Shown: in pieces, positions 23,650-34,710 of the stretch
How the letters are laid out: the number at the start of each line of letters is the position of its first letter
Position numbering within the stretch: position 1 is the stretch's first letter
Source of the DNA: Proteles cristata cristata
Lineage: Eukaryota; Chordata; Mammalia; Carnivora; Hyaenidae
DNA: 64,000 nt
Direction of reading: 5' to 3'
Assembly (NCBI GenBank): GCA_017311185.1
Contig: JAESUZ010005462.1
Span: 2,418,001-2,482,000 of the forward strand
Made by a program: the position numbers and the translations under genes
Notes under the pieces: generated by a model
Told to the model about the DNA's origin: nothing
Databases searched by the model: none
The model's input: the letters and a program-made list of their open reading frames with translations, nothing else

Positions 23650-24605
23650 CTTAATTTTTTCTAGCTTTAATGAGGCATTATTTACATACAATAAAATTCA
23701 AACATTTTAAGTGCACTCACTATGTATATCATATACACTGTAGGGTAGAGTGTGATGAATTTTGGTACTTTCGTATAGCAGCCATCACCACAATAAAGGT
23801 ATGGAACATTTCTATTACCCTAAAAATGTCCTTGTTTCCCCTTACATTTTTTTTTCTTAATGTTTTATTTATTTCTGAGAGAGAGAGGGATACAGAGTGA
23901 GCAGGGAAGAGGCGGAGAGAGAGGGAGACACAGAATCCGAAGCAGGCTGCAGGCTCTAAGCTGGTTGTCAGCACAGAGCCTGACGAGGGGCTTGAACCCA
24001 TGAACCGTGACATTTAATCCCCTCTCCTGATCCGAACCCCTGACAACTACTGATACTTTATATCACTATAGTTTTGCCTTTTGTGCACTTTCATATCCAT
24101 GGAATCAAATAATATATAATTTTTTGGGAAGGAAGTCAACTTTCTTCACTTAGCAGAATGTTCTGAGATTCTTTCATTTTTACTTGTGTTAATACTTGTT
24201 CCTTTCCATTGCTCAGTAATTTTTATCCTCTGGATACTCCAGACATTGTTTATTCCTTTAACAACTGAAGGGTATTTAAGTTGCTTCCAGGTCTTTGTTA
24301 TCTGAATAATGCTGCTATGAATGTTGGCATTTCAGTTTTTGTGTGGACATGTGATTCATCTCCTTGGGTAAATACTGAGGCATGGGATTGCTGGGTCATA
24401 TGGAAGTACCATAACTGCCACATGGGTTTCAAACTGGTTGTACCATTTTGCATACTCACCAGTAGTGTATAAGAGTTCTAGATGCTCCCTATCCTCACAA
24501 ACTTGTGGTATGCTCAACTTTGTTTACTTCAGCCATTCCAGTGAGAGCATAATGCTACCTCAGTGTGGTTTACATTTACATTTCCCTGATGGATAATAAT
24601 GTTAG
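23650..24605 (-). mobile_element. old L1 3' end, with truncated SINE inside
   Basis: The plus strand shows the reverse complement of an L1 3' UTR and ORF2 C-terminal region: TACATACAATAAAATTC near 23691, AATAATGCTGCTATGAATG near 24304, GGGATTGCTGGGTCATATGG near 24385 and TTTCCCTGATGGATAATAATG near 24581. A 5'-truncated SINE lies at 23850-24009. No intact frame. Confidence 0.7.
23850..24009 (-). mobile_element. 5'-truncated CAN-SINE
   Basis: This minus-strand copy has the T-rich tail, GAGAGAGAGGGATACAGAG, GTCAGCACAGAGCC and GGGCTTGAACCCATGAACCG, but stops there. The A box and roughly 65 bp of the tRNA-derived head are absent, while the B-box region is kept. L1 sequence continues directly on both sides with only ACATTT (23844-23849 and 24010-24015) as a possible short duplication. 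It is probably truncated at insertion. Confidence 0.85.
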
Positions 24606-24619
24606 CACTTTGTTATGTG

Positions 24620-24830
24620 TGTATTATCCAGATACTCTTGCTGCTGAACAAATGCTCAGATATTCTTAGGGGATGCACCAAGCCTAAGGCAGATGTTATT
24701 ACCACTAATTTCCAAATGAAGATCTGAGGCCTTTAGTGGCTGCATGAATGACCTAAGTTACTTCTGGCAGAATTGGGAGTGAGGCTTACTAGAATAGTGT
24801 ATTCTCCACTAGGCCACATGCTCTCAAGTG
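24620..24830 (+). mobile_element. MIR-like element
   Basis: The order resembles MIR: a head with a TAAGGCAGATGTTATTACC middle, then AATGAAGATCTGAGGCC, GACCTAAGTTACTTC and a GGGAGTGAGGCT end. Highly diverged. Confidence 0.45.
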
Positions 24831-25745
24831 CTTGGAACAACTATTACTAAAGAATCTTGCAGATACATTAGTAACCTAAAATTTTGGCAAGCTAGTTGCA
24901 CATTTGGACATTAATATTTTGTCATATTTTGACATTAATAGCTGACATCAGCAATTCAACATTGCCAAGTATTTTGTTCTTTTTAGCTTTTGTACCTCTA
25001 ACCATTTCTACTAGATTTAATAAATGGCACTGTCACATGCTTAATTAGTAAGTACTGAAAGTTATTTTGCTGTGAAGTATTCTCCTCCACCAACTTGGCC
25101 CATTTGGGGTTTGCAGGAAGGAAGTCTCCCATTTATCCTCCAACATTCTGAAGAGCAGGTGGCAAAGACCCCATGTCACTCAATTTTCTGTGTTCCTTGA
25201 TGCTGCAAATACTTTCTGTCCTGGGAGAAGTGGTCTTTGGACTTAGCACTTAGAACCCAGTGGGAGTAAATGCCCAATATATGCCTGCAGGCAGAGTTTC
25301 TATAAAGGGAGTCTAGTGACAGAGGAGTCCTTCAGGACTTAGGGACAAGTGTTGGAGGAGGACAGTGGTGGGAATGAGGTGTGGGTTTTACCCTCAGGAA
25401 TAGTCTGGGATTGTGATGCCTCCCGTTTTAAGCAAAGACCTGAAGTTCTTGGACTTCCCTGGGCAGCCAGTGGGAAAAACAGATAGAAACCAGAGATAGG
25501 AGAATTTTCCAGATCTCCTAGAAAAGGCAATTAGGAGTGTTAGAATCATGGTTTAGAATCTCCTATATTTTTTGATTCTTTGTTATCTCCTGTGCTTGTT
25601 AATTACATAACCTCATTTATTTCACTGTTTTTAAAAATGAAATTTCCTAAAATCAAAAGGACTTATAGATTTAATTTTAAGAGAAGTGTAGGAGATGGGC
25701 CCTGGTAATTAGCTGGAGAAAAAACCTGGAGGTTTTTCCAATTAT
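24831..25745. other. unassigned DNA
   Basis: AT-rich to 25080, then more balanced to 25530. No repeat or gene recognised; the longest frame is about 63 codons. Confidence 0.4.
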
Positions 25746-25966
25746 ATTTTTAATGTTTATTCATTTTTGAGAGAGAGAGAGAGAGAGAGAGACAGAGTGT
25801 GAGTGGGGGAGGGACAGAGAGAGAGAGGGAGACACAGAATCTGAAACAGGCTCCAGGCTCTGAGCTGTCAGCACAGAGCCTGACGCAGGGCTTGAACCCA
25901 TGAGACCTGAGATCATGACCTGAGCCAAAGTCAGACACTCAACTGACTGAGCCATCCAGGTGCCCC
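25746..25966 (-). mobile_element. CAN-SINE, full length
   Basis: A minus-strand copy with TTTTTAATGTTTATTCATTTTT, a (GA)n run at 25770-25791, CTGTCAGCACAGAGCCTGACG, and the head ACTGAGCCATCCAGGTGCCCC. It lies 4 bp from a second, more decayed minus-strand SINE. Confidence 0.93.
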
Positions 25967-25970
25967 AGAG

Positions 25971-26130
25971 TTTTTTTTTAAAGTTTATTTATATATTCTG
26001 ACAGAGAGCAAGGCAGGGCAGAGAGAGAGAACCACAAAGAAGGTCTGTGCTGACAGCACGGGGCTTGATACCACCACCTGAGCAGAAACCAAGAGTCAGA
26101 CACAGCCTAATGAGTCACCCAGGAGCCCCA
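25971..26130 (-). mobile_element. CAN-SINE, internally deleted
   Basis: The tail TTTTTTAAAGTTTATTTATATATT and the head GAGTCACCCAGGAGCCCC are present, but the TC-rich and B-box regions are shortened (about 160 bp in total). More diverged than its neighbour, so probably older. The two may reflect insertion of the newer copy into the older copy's T-rich tail. Confidence 0.85.
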
Positions 26131-28044
26131 GGAAAGAGGTTTTTAAAAGGTAGAAGAACTTCCCAATCTTCTCAGATTTGAATAAAGATATAGATTCATA
26201 AAATAGTAACTATTTTGCACGTGTGGGTATGGTCAAGTGTGCATGCATGCATGTGTGTGGGCATGTGTGGGTATGTGTGTTTGCAAGTAAGTCTAGGTGC
26301 ACATACATGCTTGTGTGTTGGGGGTTGTGGGAAGGAGGGATCAAGTTGAATGCTAAGGACGTCCTTTTGGTTCTCCATGGTTATTTAGTCTTTGGAGAGA
26401 ATTAATTAAATCCATATCTTAAGAGGATTTTTAATGAGTGTGGAAGAGGGAAGTATTTGGGTGAACGGGGGCTCACAAGTCTCTACTATGTATTGGTGTC
26501 AGTTGTTTGTTGATGTGTTTTGTGCTTTTCTTTGTTTTCACACTGCCTAGGAAGTCACAATTCTCTTCAGAGGTTAGCTGCTCACTGCACCAAATCAAAG
26601 AACCTTTGATCCACTATTTCCTTTTGAAATGTCTTGTTGCTATTGTTCCCACTTGCATGATCAGATCAGCCCTGAAGTGCCAGGTGCCATCTATTTGCCG
26701 AGCAGTGGTGGCATAATTCATGTGTACGCAAGAGTCAGCTAACAGCTGTTGCCCAGGTCCACCCTGGTGGCTCCCACCCCATCCAGTCTGTCTGGGATGC
26801 AGCCTAGGCACTGAGCTCTCAAAATCTCCGCAAGCGATTCTCAGATGTAGCAAGGTTGTGTACTACTCACTGCCAGAAGGAATGGGATATTTTCTTAACT
26901 GAGTAACTTGGTGTTTTATGGAGTAACATTACTCAGTTTATTACTCAGGCGGTTTTTACTGAGTCCACTCTTATGGTTTACAGATAGGGAAGCTCTAACC
27001 ACATGTGGAATTCCACATTGTCCCTAAGAAGACAGTTCCCATGCCTACAGGATCTCATTTACAGCCCTTCAAATGGGACCCATAACTGAGGTTTATATTT
27101 GCGACTCTTTGCACAAGTAAGGAGTTAATATGGACTTTTCAGTAGGAAACTAAGTAAGTAAGATGTTGAGATGTGAAAAAAGATGTGATCCCTTCATATT
27201 ATTTTCATCTTGTTTTAAATATCCAGACACCAAAACAGGCTCAACACCAAGCTTTCAAGAGAAGCTGGACATATTTTCTAACCACAGCACTAGTCTGGGG
27301 TTATAATTCTCTGCTACCTACAATAAAATCATTTCAAGTACAAATAAAAAGTCAATGATAAAAATGACCAGTTTATAACCGTTCTATAGTCACAATTGTC
27401 ATATAAGCAGTGCCTGAGGAAGTCAGATCACTGGCTATAAACAGGCTATATTTAGATAACTTTCCATCCCAACTCATTCCCAGACCTGGTCAGGGCCACA
27501 GTGGCTTCCCACTTGGTCATTTTTGTCTATCAGGGTCTTGTTCCCTTATAATCTGGGGTCCGGCCCTTTTCCCAGGCTCCCTTGAAAACCGCTGTGTGGT
27601 TGCACATCAGCATACAGCCCCAGCCAACCAGGCGGCTACTGGACACCGGACCTCAAGACTAATGAGTTTAGGGTGTCTGGGCTGTGTGAGGCAGCTGTGA
27701 GGTCTCGTCTGGAGCCTGCTGCCCTCAGGATGCCACCCAGGCACTGGGTCACTTGGGCTCCAATGTTCCTCAAGTCTTGGGTGTCCTCCTTGTCTCCACC
27801 CACCAATTCCTACCGTACTGTTGGGTGGGCAGGGTTAGGAGATCGTGAGAGGGTGAGGCAGGAAAGATAGAGAATCCCCCTGGAGACTAGGTCCCGTTAT
27901 AAGACTGTGCTAAGTAGATCTTGACTAAATTATTTTCTTGTGTAAGAAATGAAAAGAAATCATCTTTCTGTAAAATTCCCAGAGAGTGTAATTACACATT
28001 AATCAAAAGAAGGCAGCTCTATCACTTCACGCCCATCACAATGT
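26131..28044. other. mostly unique DNA, no SINE
   Basis: It contains a TG-rich low-complexity stretch at about 26220-26300 (GTGTGCATGCATGCATGTG). The rest is unassigned, with frames below 100 codons. The stretch 27470-27870 is GC-richer. No splice-supported exon can be shown. Confidence 0.45.
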
Positions 28045-28720
28045 CTTCTGTCAATAAAACAGAAAATAAGTGTTGGGAGGAGGCAGATAAATTGGAGCCT
28101 TCATGGGCTGTTGGTGGGAATGTGAGATGGTTCAGCTCTTATGGAAAATAGTTTGGTATTTCCTCAGAAAATAAATACAGCATTTTTATACGATCCAGCA
28201 ATTCCACTTTCAGGTATATACCCAAAAGAATTGAAAGCAAGGACTTGAAGAGACATTTGTATGCCCTACTCATAGCAGCCATATTCACAATAGCCAAAAA
28301 GTGGAAGCACCCAAGTGTCCACCGACAGATGAATGGATAAACAAAATGTGGTGTATACACATATGGAATGTTACTCACGCTTAAAAAGGTAATTCTGACA
28401 CATGCTAGACAATGGATGAACTTTGAGAACATCCTGCGAAGTGAAATAAGCCAGTCACAAAAGGGCAAATACTGGATGAGTTCCCTAGAGTAGAGGCAGG
28501 AAGGAGAATGTTGGCTGCCAGGGGCTGAAGGGGGGTGTTTAATAGGTACAGAGCTTCAGTTTGGGAAGATGAAAAGGATTCTGTGGTTGGAGGGTGGTAC
28601 AGTTGCACAGCCATGTGACTGTACTTAACGCCATTGGACTGTACATTTAAAAATAGTTGAGATGATAAATCTTATGTTGGTGTATTTACCACAATTTTTT
28701 TTAAAAAAGGAGGAAGCTTT
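28045..28720 (+). mobile_element. old L1 3' end (ORF2 C-terminus plus 3' UTR)
   Basis: The plus-strand sequence matches the final part of L1 ORF2 (GGCTGTTGGTGGGAATGTG near 28107, CCAAGTGTCCACCGACAG near 28311, ATGAATGGATAAAC near 28330). It ends in a 3' UTR with GGCTGCCAGGGGCTGAAGG and a GATGATAAATCTTATG stretch before TTTTTTAAAAAAGG. Frames are interrupted. A 5'-truncated old copy. Confidence 0.75.
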
Positions 28721-29189
28721 AAAACTAGTGCAAGATGAGCTCTCAATGTGGAGATCATTTCCCACTGAAATGGGGGACCCTGCTACTGTGCCTCAGCTTC
28801 ACCGAGTCACTCCAACCTCCAATCACCACAATCTGTCTTTCTTCATATGGGTGGGGCCTCTGGTCAGCATTCCTTAGGCTCAAAGGTGGGAGCAGAGCCC
28901 AGTTTGCACAGTACAGTTAGGGCCTTTGCTTATTTCTTTTTGTATTTGTTTCGGTTTCAGTTTTCCTAACTATGATAATTATAACTCTATTAGAAAACAA
29001 GACTTTCTTCAGACTGATATTTCTGTTCATCAGGCACTCGAGCAACATAACATAAACATGCAAGACCACTTTCATGTTTATATCATTTGAAGGATGGGTA
29101 GATTTGATCTATAATCTTCTGAGAACTTCCAACTTTGGATCATCATATATAAATGTAAGTCTTTTTTTTTCTACTTTACTGAAGGTAAC
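28721..29189. other. unassigned DNA
   Basis: No repeat or gene recognised. A T9 run lies at about 29162-29170. Confidence 0.4.
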
Positions 29190-29350
29190 TTTCATAAAGC
29201 TATTCCCATGGGGGTTCAAAGTGCTTTATAAAAATCTATCATATTAATCTCTTTCCCACACAATTATGGAGTAGAATGAAAACACTAGCATCTTTCAGTT
29301 ATGAAGAAATAGAGTCGAGTTTTCGAGATTACACAGCCAGGGGGTGGAAA
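29190..29350 (+). mobile_element. MIR-like element, weak
   Basis: A faint MIR order: CAAAGTGCTTTATAAAAATC, then ATGAAGAAATAGAGTCGAG and TTACACAGCCAGGGGGTGG. The last segment is the best match. Confidence 0.4.
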
Positions 29351-30009
29351 TACCAAAAGGAATATGGACTTCCTGGATTACAATACTCCATCCCAATTTC
29401 CAAGTATGCTACAACATTTTCCTCAGTCTAGACTGGAGATATTTACAGCAAGTGGTTGAAACTTTAATGAAATGCCCTGTTAAAGACAAACTTCATCAAA
29501 CTTGGCTTATATGTTTAACTTCAAGCATGCCATTCTCAAGGGGTATGTGGATGAATGAAGAAGCCAGGTTTCTGGCTTGGAGAGAAACTAAATTCTGAGT
29601 TTATATTATATATAAAGTTCAGAGCCTGAATAAATTAAACATGAAAACTGGCATTTTTACTTAATGTGAAAAAGGCACAAACTTTCATATTTTCTAGAGG
29701 GTTTCACAAGCATTTTTGGTCAGTAGTAACCCTCAACAACAGGGATAGCAATGGCTTAAATATTTTGTTTATAAAAAGCAACATTATAAAATATCCTAGA
29801 AACTTTGGGCTTCTTTGGTAGGCAAACTCTGAACTACTCAGAAATTAGGCTTTGTGGGGACAAAAAAAAAATTTGAAACCGTACAAAACTGAGATTTTTC
29901 TACTATGCTTCCTTGTGGATTTAATGTTCCCTGGGGAAATCTTTCCATTGCCCGATTAAGGTTTGGTTTCTAGGGGATTAGTGGGAAAACTCATCTGCAT
30001 TGTGTAGAA
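29351..30009. other. unassigned AT-rich DNA
   Basis: No feature recognised apart from an A9 run near 29861. Confidence 0.4.
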
Positions 30010-30135
30010 ACCCAGCGGGGCCGGCTCCGGAGATTGCGGCCACTTTCCAGGTTCTAGCTCAGTCAGACCACCAGAGGGCAGTGTCGTCATTCACTAGCCG
30101 CGCGCCCCTTTGCTCCCGCGCCCTCTGGGGTTGCC
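30010..30135. promoter_or_regulatory. small CpG cluster with two convergent CTCF-like motifs
   Basis: About 125 bp unusually rich in CpG for this window (GGGGCCGGCTCCGG, TAGCCGCGCGCCCC, CTCCCGCGCC). CCACCAGAGGGCAG at 30068-30081 matches the CTCF core pattern CCASYAGRKGGCRS at every position on the plus strand. GCGCCCTCTGGGGT at 30118-30131 is a 12-of-14 match on the minus strand. The two point toward each other with 36 bp between. Binding is inferred, not shown; it could also be a small promoter. Confidence 0.5.
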
Positions 30136-31084
30136 AGACCCTTTCCAGCCTCCAGTGGTTAGCATACACTCCATTATTATTTTTTGATTTATAAAGCGCC
30201 ATTCCTCCGCAGATTCTCCCCTCCCACTCCAGCTGCTTCAGAGAAAGCTCTCAGAAGCATTAACGAGCAAGGAGAGCAACCCCTGCAAAGTGTAAGGTGG
30301 TCTGATGGAGGCATGCAGGTGGACACCTGGAAAGAAATCTGCTGGTAGTAGGGCCCTGGTGGCAAAGGCACTGGCCAAGGTGTGGAGGGCGGGGGGTCAG
30401 CAGCAGGGCGACACGTGTCCACAGCAAGCAGGGAAAACAGCTCTATCCAGTGGGGCGCATGCATGAATTTGTTCCCATGAAAGATAGAGGGACGACCAAC
30501 CTTGGACATTAGCAATCTAAACATTCCAAGCCAAGACCTGCTGGGCCTGAATCAGTCCTTGTTCTCAGTCCAGCACTGTGATTGGCAATGGAAGGGCCCG
30601 GCTCAATCTGCCATTCAATCTGCAGGGAGCTCATGTGCTTCTCATTGTTTAGGGAACTGATGCAGATGAACCGCTCCCCTCCTCGCCCCCACACACACCG
30701 GAGTTGGGACCAGGGATGCTGGGGACAGACTCTGGGACCCGCTGAGTCCGGAGAGAGCACCCTGAATAGGGCGGAGGTTACAGATGGAGCCTTGGGGTAA
30801 GAACAGCTGAAAGAAACGGTAAAATACCTTGTACCGGACATTGGAAAGCGGGAAGTCATTAATGGGACAACTGAGACAAGAGCCTGCTGATGAGATGGCA
30901 ACAAAAATAAAGAACCTTGATATAAATGACACGGCTCATGGAGCCCAAAGGCAACAGTCAAACGGGAGAGCTGGCAGGTGCCTGTGCTTTCCAGGGCAGA
31001 CGGAGCACACACTTATTTTGTTTTATGATCCTTGGTTCATCAAATATGCTGGCTGGTACCGATTTTGTTTTAAGCAGTTCTCCC
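30136..31084. other. unassigned GC-richer DNA
   Basis: Contains a 167-codon minus-strand frame (31012-30509) and overlapping plus-strand frames with no recognised domain. No known repeat identified. Confidence 0.4.
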
Positions 31085-31205
31085 AAACATTCTAGCAACG
31101 TAGGCATTGTGTTCACCATTTTACAGAAGAAGAAACTGAAGGTCAGATGTTCAGGGTCACATGGCCAGTGAGATAAATACCAGAGCTGGAGGAAGCCCCA
31201 CAGCT
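31085..31205 (+). mobile_element. MIR core fragment
   Basis: CCATTTTACAGAAGAAGAAA, CTGAAGGTCAG, GGTCACATGGCCAGTGAG and ACCAGAGCTGG follow the MIR consensus order closely. Confidence 0.65.
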
Positions 31206-31757
31206 CTCACATACCAGGTCCCATTGCTATACTTTGCTGGCTTCCTAAGAAAAACCGGATGCATGAGCACCCAGAGGAGGGAGCGTGCATGTCCACACAG
31301 AGCCTCAAAAGGATGTGTCGCCTTTATCCTACAAGTGTTCCCACCAGGTGAGAGGAGAGAGGTGCCCAGAGCCACTCTTCTCCTGGCAGTTCAGAGTGTA
31401 GCGGGCGGTGGCCTCAGGCTGTGGGTAAGACACTGGGCCAAGTAGGTCTCTTCTGGCTTATTCTTCACCTTATTACAGCTCCCTGTCACCAGGAGTGGAG
31501 GGAGGTTTGAGAAGCCACAGCCCAGAGGAGCAGAGAGGAGATCCTTTTTGAGCACACATTCAAGAGCCATAGAGGAAGGCCACAGCTATTGTCACCAAGG
31601 CCCCACAACAGTGTGCACATTTGGTTAAGAAAAGGGGAAAAATTAATTAATAGATAGGAAAAATGCTTCCCTGGACATGACTGCCTTGGGCCAAATACCT
31701 TTAGAGTAACTTATTCTTTCAGTTTATTGTTATTTTTATTTACCTTTTAATACATTT
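31206..31757. other. unassigned DNA
   Basis: GC-richer up to about 31610, then AT-rich. No repeat or exon recognised. Confidence 0.4.
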
Positions 31758-31816
31758 TTAATCTGCTTTATTTTAAAGAGAGAGTGTGCACATGAGCAGG
31801 GGAGAGGAGCAGAGGT

Positions 31817-31861
<45 letters not shown>

Positions 31862-31974
31862 CAAACAGACTCCACCCTTAGTTTGGAGTCGACTTGGAGC
31901 TTGATCCCATGACCCTGGGACTATGACAGAGCTAAAATCAAGAATCAGATGCTCAACCTACTGAGCCACCCAGA
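31758..31974 (-). mobile_element. CAN-SINE, older carnivore subfamily
   Basis: A minus-strand copy with a long (GA)n at about 31818-31857 and GGAGCTTGATCCCATGACCC. The head reads TCAAGAATCAGATGCTCAACC then CTACTGAGCCACCCAG. The GATCCCATGACCCTGG middle and the extra CAAGAATCAGATG segment also resemble canid-type SINEs and set it apart from the common felid copies. Confidence 0.88.
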
Positions 31975-33034
31975 TTATTATTTTAAAAAACAAGACCACC
32001 AATCTGCTTCATATAGAAAATCCCTCTCAGCCACAAAATTTTAAGTCCTGGGAAAAGTCCCTAAGAATGGTTGATGTCACAGTAAAACAATGGCATGTTC
32101 ATGCAGTGGTAAATGGTGAGCATATGACAAAAACAAGGAGAGGAAGATTGGGGCCCTGAGAGGAAGGAGATGGGAATATGGATAGGCTGGAACCCCCAGG
32201 GAAGCCAGGTCTTATTCCCGGCTTAGCTGAGTAGGGGAAGGAGGAGAGGAAGATCTGGAAGGATTTGCTGATGAAGTTATTGATGAGCCGAGAGTGGATT
32301 ACCAGCTCTCAAGAGAAATCTAAACTAAAGATGGAAAAGACAGAAAAGCTGGCCAGGGGGATTTGTCTCCAGCTAACCTGCCAACTTCTGGAAAAAGATG
32401 GATTACAATGAATGGAGAAGAGGAAGAAGTGAAGAACAAAGAGAGGATGCCCACTGTAGAAGTAGAGTGTCCTGTGCTGAGCCCGGGTTCCTGGTTTTGA
32501 CCTCCCTAACATCATCCCTTAACGGTGAGCCAGCCCCTAGTAGAGCAGGGCATGCCAGCCTATTTTTGTCACACACATTTGTGTAATCTGTTCAAAAGCT
32601 CCAGGATGCCAAGTTAAAATGGAGATGGGTTTGAGTCACTGCTGCCTCTGGCTTGGGGCCACTGTGGGCTCCATGGCCAGGGCTGTGGTGGGGTTGCATG
32701 GGTGGGGGTCTGCAGAGTTACTGTGGCTTCAAACACCTTCTCTAGGGGCTGAATCTCAGTTTGGCTGTGATAGCTAAAATCTGAATGGGTGGATACCAAC
32801 ATTATCGTCTGATTTCAACAGCTGTTTTTCACAGTCCCCTCCCCTTCCCCTTCTTCCCCCCGCCAGTGTCTTGGAGGCATTAAGAAGTGAAGTAGAAAGT
32901 CCCCAGTCTTTGATTTTCCTGGGGAACATTGTGATGAAGGGGATGGTCAGTTTCCAATAAAGTCAACACCTTCCATGAAAAATGTCTTGCCCAAACAAGT
33001 TGTTTTAGAGTGTTAAAATTTTTTTAAAAATTTA
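31975..33034. other. unassigned DNA
   Basis: Purine-rich from 32100 to 32480, then a pyrimidine-rich patch near 32830-32870. No recognised gene or repeat. Confidence 0.4.
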
Positions 33035-33245
33035 CTGCTTTCTGAGCCCTATTTCTAGGTGTTTTGCATATCATAAGTTATCTACTTTAAGCTTCAAATA
33101 ATCCTAGGATGTAGATACTATTATCCCTACCCTGCAGATGTTGAAACTGAGGCCCTCAGTAGTTCTATGTGACTCGCTAAGGGTTCCAGCTGGTGGTGGT
33201 AGATTTGGGATTTGAAGTTAGGTCTTTAATTTAGAGCCCTGGGTA
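33035..33245 (+). mobile_element. MIR element
   Basis: Nearly full MIR order: TTTCTGAGCCCTATTTCTAGG, GCTTCAAATAATCCTAGG, ACTATTATCCCTACC, TTGAAACTGAGGC, AGCTGGTGGTGGTAGATT and GGGATTTGAAGTTAGG. Confidence 0.65.
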
Positions 33246-33695
33246 TCTCTTCCTCATTTCCACTATTTTTGTTGTTGTTGCTGCTGCTGTTCTTATTGAA
33301 TATGGCTTTATAGATTTTGTGAAATAAACTGCGAGAAATCACCTCAGGTACCACCATCCAAAGATGACCAGAAACATTTTAATAAATATCCTTTAAGATA
33401 CCTGTCTTTTGTTTTAATTTTAAGACAAGTTTGTCAATACCCAAGTTTGTCAAGTAGTTATTCCTACTTGAAAATTGGTCACAACACAATTAATTGAGTC
33501 AAAGCAGGTGGCTTTTGGTCTTCAGATTTGTCTAACTGGGCGGGCCTTTGTTTTTTGTCAGGAGGAGTGCCTTCCTGGCTGCAGAATTTCCTCACCCTCA
33601 ACCCCTGATGTCTGCTCCTCCACCTCTATAAAGGCTTGGTTCTAATGTCTGCCTCATCAGATCCTAACAGTGTCCCCGAATTCTCCCAATGTCAA
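33246..33695. other. unassigned DNA
   Basis: Includes a short TTG/CTG run at about 33268-33292. Nothing else recognised. Confidence 0.4.
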
Positions 33696-33709
33696 CTTGG
33701 TCAGCTTCT

Positions 33710-33938
33710 TCTCTTTTTTAAGGTGTATTTATTTATTTTTGAGAGAGAGAGAGAGAGTGCACGCATGCACACCCATGCATAAGCGAGGGAGGAGCAGAGA
33801 GAAAGGGAGAAAGAGAATCCACACCATCAGAGTGGAGTGTGACTTGGGGCTTGAACCCACCCAAAGATCATGACCTGAGTGGATACCAAGAATAGGAAAT
33901 CAAGATACTCAACCCATTGAGCCACCAGGGCAGACCAT
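33710..33938 (-). mobile_element. CAN-SINE, older carnivore subfamily
   Basis: A minus-strand copy with GTATTTATTTATTTTTGAG, a (GA)n, GTGTGACTTGGGGCTTGAACC and the head ATACTCAACCCATTGAGCCAC. The 14 bp target duplication CTTGGTCAGCTTCT at 33696-33709 recurs with one change at 33939-33952. Confidence 0.92.
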
Positions 33939-34153
33939 CTTGGTCTGCTTCTAAGACGGGTAATATTACACCTTCTACCTCTAGGGGCCAAGATTTCATG
34001 GACATGGTGGTGGAGATCACAATGGGTATCTTCCATATTTTTCCTTGATCTTCAAGGCGAGACACCTTTGGCAATTTCCTTCTGGACAGTAGGACTACAG
34101 TCAAAGCTACAATGCAACCTGGGTGTAGACTGGGCAAGCTCTCTGTTAGGGAC

Positions 34154-34360
34154 TTTTTTTTAAGTTTATTTGTTTTTGAGAGAGAGAGAAACAACAATCC
34201 AGGGAGGGGTAGAGAGAGGGAGACACAAAATCTGAAGCAGGCTCCAGGCTCTGAGCTGTCAGTGCAGAGCCCGATGAAGGGCTCAAACTCACTAACTGGG
34301 AGATCATGCATGACCTGAACTGAAGTCAGAGGCTTAGCTGATTGAGCCACCCAGGCTCCC
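34154..34360 (-). mobile_element. CAN-SINE, full length
   Basis: A minus-strand copy with AAGTTTATTTGTTTTTGAGAG, CTGTCAGTGCAGAGCCCG and the head GATTGAGCCACCCAGG. The target duplication CTCTGTTAGGGAC at 34141-34153 recurs as CTCTGTTAAGGAT at 34361-34373. Confidence 0.93.
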
Positions 34361-34374
34361 CTCTGTTAAGGATT

Positions 34375-34545
34375 TTTAATCCTCATGACAAATGCCACAA
34401 GGCAATACTGTTACCCCATTTTCTACGTGAGGAAATCAAGAAGTTGAGAGAGTTGCTCAGCATACAGAGCTGGTAAATGTGAGGATTTCAACCCAGGTCT
34501 CCTGAACTTCAAAGCCTGTGTTCATTACATTTCACTGCTTCCTTA
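34375..34545 (+). mobile_element. MIR element
   Basis: CTCATGACAAATGCCACAAGG, CCCCATTTTCTACGTGAGG, AGAGTTGCTCAGC, AGCTGGTAAATGTGAGG and TTCAACCCAGGTCTCC give the MIR order. The SINE at 34154-34360 lies immediately upstream, possibly within the same MIR. Confidence 0.6.
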
Positions 34546-34672
34546 ACTCACATTTCCATCACATGTGAGATGTCTTGTGTGTGAGAGGTCTATAGAAAAT
34601 GCCAATGTTTGGCCAGAAAGAATGAAGAACTAAGCAAGGCTTAATTGGTAACAAACATATGCGCATGCGCGT

Positions 34673-34710
<38 letters not shown>

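Noticed and set aside
30509..31012. 167-codon minus-strand open frame
   Set aside because: Unrecognised product in GC-richer DNA with equally long-looking overlapping frames on the other strand. Nothing supports a gene.
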